Of a stretch of 37,664 bases of DNA, positions 31,336 to 37,664 are shown in pieces. The position numbers and the translations under genes are program-made. The first letter of the stretch is position 1. Every line of letters begins with the position of its first letter. The notes under the pieces are model-generated. The model was given only the letters and a program-made list of their open reading frames with translations, was not told the DNA's origin and made no database searches. The DNA comes from Rhizobacter sp. Root404 (GTDB lineage: Bacteria; Pseudomonadota; Gammaproteobacteria; Burkholderiales; Burkholderiaceae_C), in assembly GCF_001425865.1 (NCBI RefSeq), contig NZ_LMDS01000001.1, positions 723,489-761,152 of the forward strand, written 5' to 3'.

Positions 31336-32451
31336 ATGGATTGGATACGCAGAGTGAGCCTGGTGCGCCGGGTCACGATCGGTTTCGGCGCCTGCGCCGT
31401 GACCACGGCCGGGTTGGGGGTCATGGCCGTCTGGGCGCTGCGCGGCGGCGTCCCGGCCGCCACCGCGACCTGGCTGCTGGGCGGGATCGCCGCCACGGGC
31501 TGCCTGTTCGCGCTCGCCGCGATGTGGGCCATCCGCGGCAGTGTCCGGGATTCCGTCGAGCCCACCGTGCAGTGCGTGATCCGCATTGCCGGCGGCGATC
31601 TCGAGACCAAGATCGAATCGCCCGGCAAGGACGAAGTCTCCTGGCTGCGGGCCGAGCTGAACTCGATGCGCAAGAAGCTGCGCAAGATGGTGCTCGACGT
31701 GCGCGAGACCGTGGTCCACGTGAACACGGCGTCGGAGGAGATCGCCAGCGGCAACCTCGATCTGTCCACCCGCACCGAGAACCAGGCGACCGCGCTGCAG
31801 CAGACGGCCAGCTCGATGGAGCAGCTCGCCACCACGGTGCAGAGCAACGCCCGGAGCACGAACGAGGCGCGTCAGGTCGTCACGCAGTCGAGCGAGGTCG
31901 CGGCGCGCGGCGAGAAGACGATGCGCGACGTGATCGGGCGCATGGCCGAAATCAACGGCAGCGCGAGCAAGATCTCCGAGATCATCGGCGTGATCGACGG
32001 CATCGCGTTCCAGACCAACATCCTCGCGCTCAACGCCGCGGTCGAGGCGGCCCGCGCCGGCGAACACGGGCGCGGCTTCGCGGTCGTGGCGTCCGAGGTG
32101 CGCGGCCTGGCGCAGCGCAGCTCGACCGCAGCGCGCGAGATCAAGACGCTGATCGACGACTCGACCCAGAAGGTCGAGGCCGGTTCGAAGCTGGTCGACG
32201 ATGCCGGCCGCACGATGCAGGAGATCCTCGACAGCGTGAACCACGTGTCGCGCCTGATCACCGACATCGCCGATGCCGGCCAGTCGCAAAGCAGCGGCAT
32301 CCAGCAGGTCCACCAGGCGATCGCGCAGATCGACACGATGACGCAGCAGAACGCCGCGCTGGTCGAGCAGCTGGCCGCCGCCGCGCAATCGCTGCAGGGT
32401 CAGTCGACGCGCTTGACCGACTCGATGGGCTCGTTCCGCGTCGCCGGCTGA
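31336..32451 (+). CDS. Methyl-accepting chemotaxis protein with minimal periplasmic part
   Basis: The 371-residue chemoreceptor has two transmembrane helices (about 14-36 and 43-65) separated by only about seven residues, so there is no periplasmic ligand domain. A HAMP-like segment follows (about 66-118, GGDLETKIESPGKDEVSWLR), then a methyl-accepting helical signalling domain with the hairpin core IAFQTNILALNAAVEAARAGEHGRG near 225-250. A methylation-type TASSMEQLATTVQSNA repeat flanks it. It probably signals through CheW/CheA from cytoplasmic, membrane or energy cues. GGAGA lies upstream of ATG 31336. Its last 52 nt overlap the convergent M48 gene. Confidence 0.93.
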   Translation: MDWIRRVSLVRRVTIGFGACAVTTAGLGVMAVWALRGGVPAATATWLLGGIAATGCLFALAAMWAIRGSVRDSVEPTVQCVIRIAGGDLETKIESPGKDEVSWLRAELNSMRKKLRKMVLDVRETVVHVNTASEEIASGNLDLSTRTENQATALQQTASSMEQLATTVQSNARSTNEARQVVTQSSEVAARGEKTMRDVIGRMAEINGSASKISEIIGVIDGIAFQTNILALNAAVEAARAGEHGRGFAVVASEVRGLAQRSSTAAREIKTLIDDSTQKVEAGSKLVDDAGRTMQEILDSVNHVSRLITDIADAGQSQSSGIQQVHQAIAQIDTMTQQNAALVEQLAAAAQSLQGQSTRLTDSMGSFRVAG

Positions 32452-33095
32452 GCAACGGCACCGGTCAGGGCCGCCTCGGCCGCCCGCAGCGAGGCCAGAC
32501 GCTTGCGCGTGCCTGGGTGGGTGGGCGTGTCGCGGGTCACGCCCAGGTGCATGAAGACGCTGAACGCGTCGTGGGTGTCGCGCCCGAGCGCACGCAGGGC
32601 GTGCAGCGCGAACGCATCGGCCTCCAGCTCGTGGCGGTGTGCCTGGCCGGAGGCATCGCGGCCGAGCATCGCGGCCACCGGCTCGGTCTGCTGCGGCGTG
32701 ACGGCGCCGGGCACCCACTTCAGGTAGAGCTGTTCGGTCTGCGCCCAGTGGTGCAGCGCGATGTGGCCGAGCTCGTGGGCGAGGATGAACAGCCTTTCCC
32801 CTTCGTTCAGCTCGGCGAGGCGCTCGTTGGCCAGCACGATGTGGCCCTGCAGCGATTCGGCGAGCGTCTCGCCCCGGATCACCCGCAGCTCGGCCGGCGG
32901 CTGGATCGCCAGCGCGCGCACCAGGTCGTCGAAGCTGTGGCGCACCGTCTGTGCGCGGGCCCCGGCCGGATCGGCGGCGGCGGTCGCGTCCAGCCGGGCC
33001 AGCTGCGACCGGGCGAGCACCGCGACGATCCCTTCCTCGCCACGGGCGAACGGGACGGCGAGCAGCAGCGAGAGAGTGATGATCCACCGGTGCAT
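32400..33095 (-). CDS. M48-type zinc metallopeptidase with signal peptide
   Basis: The 231-residue exported protein starts MHRWIITLSLLLAVPFARGEE, a signal peptide with likely cleavage near residue 19-20. The zinc motif is HELGH (His107, Glu108, His111) and the third ligand is in HELEAD (Glu156). C-terminal TPTHPGTRKRLASLR is the M48 substrate-cleft region with the conserved HP. It would act in the periplasm; the substrate is unknown. It lies 107 nt downstream of the response regulator on the same strand and may be cotranscribed with the kinase pair. Its 3' end overlaps the chemoreceptor gene. Confidence 0.88.
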   Translation of the reverse strand: MHRWIITLSLLLAVPFARGEEGIVAVLARSQLARLDATAAADPAGARAQTVRHSFDDLVRALAIQPPAELRVIRGETLAESLQGHIVLANERLAELNEGERLFILAHELGHIALHHWAQTEQLYLKWVPGAVTPQQTEPVAAMLGRDASGQAHRHELEADAFALHALRALGRDTHDAFSVFMHLGVTRDTPTHPGTRKRLASLRAAEAALTGAVAQPATRNEPIESVKRVD

Positions 33096-33202
33096 GTCAG
33101 ACGCTCCCGACCAGGATCGCCTGGCCGTCGAGGGTTGTGCGGTGCAACAACCGTGCCAGATTCGCGGGTTTACCCGCACATCGGCCGCACCGCGTCCAAG
33201 CC

Positions 33203-33832
33203 TCAAGCTTCTATCAAACCCCAGCGGAGCGCCACCAGGGTCAATTCAGACTGATTGCCGGCGCCGAGTTTCTGCTTGACGTGGAACAGGTGCGTGCCGA
33301 CCGTGCTAGGCGACAGCTTCAGGTTCTCGGCGATCTGCGCAACGCTGAGGCCGCGCGCCAGTTGCACGAAAACCGAGAACTCGCGCTCGCTCAAGGTGTC
33401 GGCCGGGCTGGCCTCGCCGTTGACCTCGGCGACGGCCAGCGCCTGCGCGGTGTGCGCGTCGACGTACGGCCTGTTCGCGGCGACCGAGGTCACCGCGGCG
33501 ATCAGCGCCTCGGGCGCGCTGCGCTTGGCCAGATAGCCGAGCGCACCGGCGCGCAGCACGCGGCGCGGGTGTGCGGTGTCCTCGTGCGCGGACAGCACCA
33601 GGATGCGCGCCTTCGGGTCCTGCGCGAGCAGGCGCCGCACCGCCTCGAGCCCGCCCATGCCGGGCATCGACAGGTCCATCACGACCACGTCCGGCTGGAC
33701 GCGCGGGTAATCGGCGCAGGCCTGCTCGCCGGTGTCGGCCTCGGCGACGACCTCGACCTGCGCATCGGCCAGCAGCATGCGAAAGCCCATGCGCACCAGC
33801 GCGTGGTCGTCGACCAGCATCACGCGGATCAT
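33203..33832 (-). CDS. NarL/FixJ-type response regulator
   Basis: The 209-residue regulator has a receiver domain with acidic residues Asp8 and Asp9, phosphoacceptor Asp53 (VVMDLSMPG) and Lys near 103 (YLAKRS). A LuxR helix-turn-helix follows (about 145-205, LSEREFSVFVQLARGLSVAQIAENL). It is coupled to the kinase gene (ATGA overlap) and divergent from pqqA. Related pairs control PQQ synthesis and quinoprotein alcohol dehydrogenases in other proteobacteria, so the pqq operon is the obvious target. This is inference from position. Confidence 0.93.
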   Translation of the reverse strand: MIRVMLVDDHALVRMGFRMLLADAQVEVVAEADTGEQACADYPRVQPDVVVMDLSMPGMGGLEAVRRLLAQDPKARILVLSAHEDTAHPRRVLRAGALGYLAKRSAPEALIAAVTSVAANRPYVDAHTAQALAVAEVNGEASPADTLSEREFSVFVQLARGLSVAQIAENLKLSPSTVGTHLFHVKQKLGAGNQSELTLVALRWGLIEA

Positions 33833-35193
33833 CGTGCGGTCGCCTCCACGTCCTGCGCCAGCGGCAGCCGCACGGCGAGCACGACGCCGCGCGGCGCGCG
33901 GTTCGACACGCGCACGCTACCGCCCAGGCCCTCGCTGCGCTCGGCGAGCCAGCGCAGGCCATGGTGGCCGGCGGGCTGCACCTCCGCCGGCAGGCCCTGG
34001 CCGTCGTCGGTGACGGTCAACGTCGCCTCGTCGCCGGCCTGCTTCAGCGCGATGGCGATGTGCGCGGCGCGCCCGTGGCGCAGCGCATTGGTCATGCCTT
34101 CCTGCGCGCCGCGGTAGAACGCCAGCGCGGTGTCGGGCGCGAGCGTCGCGTCGCCGAGCGCGACCTCCAGTTCGACCGCCACGTCCGGATGGCTGCGCCG
34201 GGTGCGCTCGACGAGATCGGCGAGCGCGTCGGTCAGGCCCAGGTTGTCCAGCACCAGCGGCGCCAGGCGCGGGATCATCCCGTGCATGGCCTGATAGAGC
34301 CGCGACGATTCGTCGGCGATCGTGCGCGCCGCCTGTTCGGCCTGCGGGTCGAGCCCGCGCACGCGTTGCGTGATCGAGACCGCCATGCTGTGCATCGCGG
34401 TCACGGACTGGCCGAGCTCGTCGTGCAACTCGTGCGCGATCAGCCGCCGCTCCTGTTCGAGCTGGCGTTCGATCCAGCGCGCCAGTTCGCGGCTGTCCGA
34501 CAGGCGAGCCTCGGCCAGCGCCGCGCGCCGTTCGGTCTCGAGGTTCTGGCGCAGGCGACCGACCATGCGGTTGAATGCCGCGCCGATCAGCGCCGCCTCG
34601 GTGCCGGGCAGCGGCGGCAGCACGGCGTCGAAGCGGCCGGCTTCCAGGTCCTCCAGCGCACCGACGATCCGGCCGAACGGCCGAACCGCGCGCCCGACCA
34701 GCCAGAACACCAGCGCGTTGACGACGCCCAGCAGCACCGCGCCGCCGGCGCCGAGCACCAGCAGGTAGTCCCAGGCATCGAGCACCGCGCGCGTCGCGTT
34801 GGACTGCGTCACCAGCTTGCCGCCCGGAAACGCGATCGATTGCACCAGCGGTTCCGGCGCCATCACCCGCTCGAACCAGTCCGGCGCATCGCGGCCGGCC
34901 TTGTAGGTCGACGCGGGCGAGCGGTAAAGCACCTGGCCTTCGGCGTCGTACAACACGATGTCGTTCGAGCGGACGCGGCCGATGCCCTGCAGGTAGGCCA
35001 GCATCGCCGGCGTGCCTTGTGCCGCGTACAGCCACGCATTGCGGCTGAGCAGCTGGGTGGCGACGCGGTTCGCGGCCACCACCTCCTCCTGCACCGACTC
35101 GCGCATGCTGCGCAGCTGCAGCGCCAGCATCGCCGCGACGAACAGGACCGTCAGCGCGCCGACGATCAGGTTGATCTTCAGGCGCAGCGTCAT
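33829..35193 (-). CDS. Sensor histidine kinase (HisKA_3 family)
   Basis: From ATG 35193 the 454-residue protein has a transmembrane helix (about 7-26), a periplasmic sensor segment of about 110 residues, a second helix (about 143-165), a HAMP domain, and the NarX/UhpB-type dimerisation motif RRLIAHELHDELGQSV (phospho-His near 254). The ATPase domain follows, with QEGMTNALRHG near 355 and DDGQGLP near 390. A GTG five codons upstream (35208) is an alternative start. The kinase cognate is the overlapping response regulator. The periplasmic segment (LYDAEGQVLYRSPASTY) resembles Cache/PAS-like sensors; the ligand is unknown. Confidence 0.92.
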   Translation of the reverse strand: MTLRLKINLIVGALTVLFVAAMLALQLRSMRESVQEEVVAANRVATQLLSRNAWLYAAQGTPAMLAYLQGIGRVRSNDIVLYDAEGQVLYRSPASTYKAGRDAPDWFERVMAPEPLVQSIAFPGGKLVTQSNATRAVLDAWDYLLVLGAGGAVLLGVVNALVFWLVGRAVRPFGRIVGALEDLEAGRFDAVLPPLPGTEAALIGAAFNRMVGRLRQNLETERRAALAEARLSDSRELARWIERQLEQERRLIAHELHDELGQSVTAMHSMAVSITQRVRGLDPQAEQAARTIADESSRLYQAMHGMIPRLAPLVLDNLGLTDALADLVERTRRSHPDVAVELEVALGDATLAPDTALAFYRGAQEGMTNALRHGRAAHIAIALKQAGDEATLTVTDDGQGLPAEVQPAGHHGLRWLAERSEGLGGSVRVSNRAPRGVVLAVRLPLAQDVEATAR

Positions 35194-35268
35194 GGAATCG
35201 GTCTTCACGCGCCGATGGTAGCGAGGCGCCTGCCCGCGGCCGGGCGCCGGGGGACGACCCGCGGTGCG

Positions 35269-35306
35269 AATCATGAAAATCATGAGGTCCGATTCATGGT
35301 CGGACC
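35269..35306. promoter_or_regulatory. Clustered repeats between kinase and pqqA, possible operator
   Basis: AATCATGA occurs twice with a 9-bp period (35269-35276, 35278-35285), followed by GATTCATGG (35291-35299) and a perfect inverted repeat GGTCCGA/TCGGACC (35286-35292 with 35300-35306). This AT-richer patch stands out in the 221-bp divergent spacer and lies about 110-145 bp before pqqA. A binding site for the adjacent LuxR-type regulator is inference. Confidence 0.4.
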
Positions 35307-35414
35307 GCTGGCCCGCGCCCGTCGCGCGGGGGACGATGCACTGCGGGATGCGACAGACGCGTCCCTGCGCAGGCCAACCGGCTTGCGTGTGTCGTTCACT
35401 TCAGGAGACTCGCC

Positions 35415-35489
35415 ATGCAATGGACCACCCCGACCGCCTGTGACTTCCGCTTCGGCTTCGAAATCACGATGTACGTCAGCGCCCGCTGA
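35415..35489 (+). CDS. pqqA: Coenzyme PQQ precursor peptide PqqA
   Basis: This 24-residue peptide is the substrate from which PQQ is built. Glu16 and Tyr20, the residues crosslinked by PqqE, appear in the expected E-x3-Y spacing (FEITMY), and the opening MQWTTP is typical. CAGGAGA precedes the ATG by 7 nt. It is short enough to be missed by gene finders. A Cys at position 9 is present. The 29-nt gap to pqqB indicates a shared transcript. Confidence 0.95.
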   Translation: MQWTTPTACDFRFGFEITMYVSAR

Positions 35490-35518
35490 TCCCCACGCCG
35501 CCGGCCCGGAGACCAATC

Positions 35519-36439
35519 ATGCGCATCAGCGTGCTCGGCTCCGCGGCCGGCGGCGGCTTCCCGCAGTGGAACTGCAACTGCCGCAACTGCGCGGGCGTAC
35601 GCGCGGGCAGTGTTCGCTGCAAGCCGCGCACGCAGTCGTCGATCTTCGTGCGGCCCGATAAATCGGCCGACGGCGTGTTGTTCAATGCCTCGCCGGACCT
35701 CCTCGAACAGATCCGCGCCCGCCCCGAGCTGCAACCCGCGCGCGCGTTGCGCGACACCGCGATCGCCGGCGTCGTGCTGATGGACGGCCAGGTCGACCAT
35801 GCCACCGGCCTGTTCATGCTGCGCGAGCGCGGCACGCCGCTGCCGCTGTGGTGCACCGACCCGGTCCACGACGACCTGACCCAGGGCAACCCGATCCTGC
35901 GCGTGCTCGGTCACTACTGCGGCGTCGATCGGCACCGCATCGGCCTGGACGGCACGGCCTTCCGCGTGCCGGGCGTCGAGGGGTTGAGCTTTCGCGCGCT
36001 TGCGTTGTCGAGCAAGCCGGCGCCGTACTCGCCGCACCGCGAGCAGCCGGTGGACGGCGACAACATCGGCATGCTGATCACCGACCTGGCCAGCGGCGCG
36101 ACCGCGTTCTACGCGCCCGGGCTCGGCGCGATCACGCCGCCGGTGTTCGACGCGATGGCCGGCGCCGACGCGGTGCTGGTCGACGGCACGTTCTGGACCG
36201 ACGACGAGATGCCGCGGCTGGGCATCGGCCACAAGACCGCACGCTCGATCGGCCACCTGCCGCAGTCCGGCCCCGGCGGGATGATCGAGTGGCTCGCGAA
36301 GCTGCCGGCGCGCACGCGGCGCTGCCTGATCCACATCAACAACACCAACCCGATCCTCGACGAGGACTCCGACGAGCGCGCGCTGCTGACGCGCGAGCGC
36401 ATCGAGGTCTGCGAGGACGGGATGCTGATCCCACTCTGA
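35519..36439 (+). CDS. pqqB: PQQ biosynthesis protein PqqB
   Basis: A metallo-beta-lactamase-fold protein, proposed to hydroxylate the tyrosine-derived moiety of the PQQ precursor. The 306-residue product begins [26 protein letters not shown], with the family's CxCxxC segment, and continues with [10 protein letters not shown] near 83 and [11 protein letters not shown] near 223. The C-terminus has the [14 protein letters not shown] signature. ATG 35519 lies in a short spacer after pqqA. The full length is preserved. Confidence 0.95.
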   Translation: MRISVLGSAAGGGFPQWNCNCRNCAGVRAGSVRCKPRTQSSIFVRPDKSADGVLFNASPDLLEQIRARPELQPARALRDTAIAGVVLMDGQVDHATGLFMLRERGTPLPLWCTDPVHDDLTQGNPILRVLGHYCGVDRHRIGLDGTAFRVPGVEGLSFRALALSSKPAPYSPHREQPVDGDNIGMLITDLASGATAFYAPGLGAITPPVFDAMAGADAVLVDGTFWTDDEMPRLGIGHKTARSIGHLPQSGPGGMIEWLAKLPARTRRCLIHINNTNPILDEDSDERALLTRERIEVCEDGMLIPL

Positions 36440-36446
36440 GCCCGCG

Positions 36447-37205
36447 ATGAAACCCGAGATCCTGCAAGCGCGACCCGACCCCGTTGCGTCGACCGAGCCC
36501 GCCTGGGACATCGGCGAGTTCGAGGCGCAACTGCGCGAGCGAGGCCGCGCGTACCACATCCACCACCCGTACAACCTGATGTTGAACGGCGGCCGCGCCA
36601 GCCGCGAGCAGGTGCGGGGCTGGGTCGCGAACCGCTACTACTACCAGATCGCGATCCCGATCAAGGACGCGGCCGTGCTGTCGAATTGTCCCGACGCCGC
36701 CGTGCGCCGCGGCTGGGTGCAACGCATCCTCGACCACGACGGCTTCGAGCTGAACGGCGTGCGCGATGCCGGCGGCATCGAGGCCTGGCTGCGGTTGGCC
36801 GAGGCGGTGGGGCTGACCCGCGAGGAGGTCACCGACCTGCGCCACGTGACGCCGGGCGTGCGCTTCGCGGTCGACGCGTATGTCAACTTCGCGCGCCGCG
36901 CGCCGTGGCAGGAAGCGGTGTGCTCGTCGCTGACCGAGCTGTTCGCGCCCGAGATCCACAAGCAGCGCCTGGCGACCTGGCCCGAGCACTACCCGTGGAT
37001 CGAGCCCGAGGGCCTGAACTACTTCCGCAGCCGGGTCAGCCAGGCGCGGCGCGACGTGGAGCAGGGCCTGGCGGTCACGCTCGCGCACTTCACGACCCGC
37101 CCCGCTCAGGAACGCGCGCTCGAGGTTCTGCAGTTCAAGCTCGACATCCTGTGGACGATGAACGACGCGATCGCATTGAAGTACGGCGTGGGGGCGGCGG
37201 CATGA
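36447..37205 (+). CDS. pqqC: Pyrroloquinoline-quinone synthase PqqC
   Basis: Catalyses the last step, ring closure and eight-electron oxidation to PQQ with oxygen. The 252-residue protein has the PqqC blocks [14 protein letters not shown] (near residue 33), [22 protein letters not shown] (near 53), ILDHDGFE near 92 and [17 protein letters not shown] at the C-terminus. These include the conserved His and Tyr cluster around the substrate. Seven nt after pqqB; the stop overlaps pqqD (ATGA). Confidence 0.97.
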   Translation: MKPEILQARPDPVASTEPAWDIGEFEAQLRERGRAYHIHHPYNLMLNGGRASREQVRGWVANRYYYQIAIPIKDAAVLSNCPDAAVRRGWVQRILDHDGFELNGVRDAGGIEAWLRLAEAVGLTREEVTDLRHVTPGVRFAVDAYVNFARRAPWQEAVCSSLTELFAPEIHKQRLATWPEHYPWIEPEGLNYFRSRVSQARRDVEQGLAVTLAHFTTRPAQERALEVLQFKLDILWTMNDAIALKYGVGAAA

Positions 37206-37480
37206 ACGGGGCGCTCGCCACCTCCATCTGCCCGCGCCTGGGCAGCGGCTTCCGGCTGCAATGGGAGCCTGCACAGAACTGCCACGTACTGCTGTACCCC
37301 GAGGGCATGGTCAAGCTCAACGGCAGCGCCGGCGAGATCATGGTCCGCTGCGACGGCGCGCGCAGCCTTGCTGCGATCGTCGGCGAGCTGGAGACGGCGT
37401 TCAACGCGTCGGGGCTGCAACCGGAGGTGCTGTCGTTCGTCGAGATCGCCGGCCGGCAGAAGTGGCTGACGTGGGAATGA
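37202..37480 (+). CDS. pqqD: PQQ biosynthesis peptide chaperone PqqD
   Basis: A 92-residue chaperone that binds PqqA and delivers it to PqqE. Recognisable blocks are [31 protein letters not shown] (winged-helix-like RRE fold) and [23 protein letters not shown]. The start ATG overlaps the pqqC stop and the stop overlaps the pqqE start, so C, D and E are translationally coupled. Confidence 0.93.
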   Translation: MNGALATSICPRLGSGFRLQWEPAQNCHVLLYPEGMVKLNGSAGEIMVRCDGARSLAAIVGELETAFNASGLQPEVLSFVEIAGRQKWLTWE

Positions 37481-37664
37481 ATCCTCCCGGGCCGCCGCTG
37501 TGGTTGCTGGCGGAGCTGACCTACCGCTGTCCGCTGCACTGCGTCTTCTGCTACAACCCGATCGACTTCGCGACCCAGCCCGAGGAACTCTCGACCGACG
37601 ACTGGCTGCGCGTGCTGCGCGAGGGCCGCGAACTCGGCGCGGTGCAGTGCGGCCTGTCCGGCGG
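37477..37664 (+). CDS. pqqE: PqqA peptide cyclase PqqE (radical SAM), cut by window edge
   Basis: Links Glu and Tyr of PqqA by radical chemistry. Only about 62 residues are visible. They contain [23 protein letters not shown], with the radical SAM Cx3Cx2C cluster-binding motif (Cys18, Cys22, Cys25), and [10 protein letters not shown]. The ATG overlaps the pqqD stop. The rest lies to the right of the window. Confidence 0.95.
   Translation, partial: MNPPGPPLWLLAELTYRCPLHCVFCYNPIDFATQPEELSTDDWLRVLREGRELGAVQCGLSG

Noticed and set aside
33132..33176. Terminator between response regulator and M48 genes
   Set aside because: Two short inverted repeats (GGTTGT/ACAACC and GCGGGT/ACCCGC) exist but neither has a T tract, so read-through into the peptidase remains possible.
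1..37664. CRISPR arrays, insertion sequences, prophage or attachment sites
   Set aside because: No regularly spaced repeats, transposase or integrase genes, or target duplications were seen; the tRNA-Arg 3' end has no visible direct repeat downstream.

Overview
The window is very GC-rich, densely packed and free of mobile elements. It looks like the chromosome of a methylotrophic or formaldehyde-oxidising betaproteobacterium of the Burkholderiales (Methylibium/Rubrivivax-like). That placement is inferred from the ppc-hemC-hemD-hemX-hemY neighbourhood and from the archaeal-type C1 genes; no species can be named from this sequence alone.

Region 1 (1-6610) is housekeeping. It holds phosphoenolpyruvate carboxylase (minus strand, running off the left edge), a divergent haem/tetrapyrrole operon hemC-hemD-hemX-hemY, and a tRNA-Arg(ACG) with an intrinsic terminator.

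Region 2 (6617-31192) is a C1 island for tetrahydromethanopterin (H4MPT) and methylofuran. Its first plus-strand group is mptG (RFAP synthase), mtdB, orf5, mch, orf7, orf17 and fae; phhB diverges from its head and a folB-like gene converges on its end. Next comes a sigma-54 enhancer-binding regulator followed by dmrB-like flavoprotein, a dihydropteroate-synthase-like gene, orf20 and mfnB/orf22. A compact minus-strand operon (orfY, orf19, orf21) supplies likely methylofuran enzymes. Then come the HisA-like orf9, the complex genes fhcB-fhcA-fhcD-fhcC, a Fae paralogue lacking the catalytic histidine, a pabB-pabC fusion and a HAD phosphatase. Together they make the cofactors (pABA, pterin, methanopterin, methylofuran) and the enzymes that take formaldehyde to formate: Fae, MtdB, Mch, Fhc.

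Region 3 (31193-33095) holds a chemoreceptor with almost no periplasmic domain, preceded by a flagellar-type promoter candidate, and a convergent overlapping M48 metallopeptidase.

Region 4 (33203-37664) is a histidine kinase/response regulator pair divergent from pqqA-B-C-D-E. PqqE runs off the right edge. PQQ is the cofactor of methanol and other alcohol dehydrogenases, so this region feeds formaldehyde into region 2.

The least expected signal is regulatory. An AcoR-type sigma-54 activator sits inside the H4MPT island, sigma-54-type promoters lie before fhcB (perfect match), fae and mptG (weaker), and a 9-bp palindrome ACACWGTGT, or its one-mismatch form ACACATTGT, lies upstream of all three. 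This suggests a dedicated sigma-54 regulon for formaldehyde oxidation, which is an inference from sequence only.
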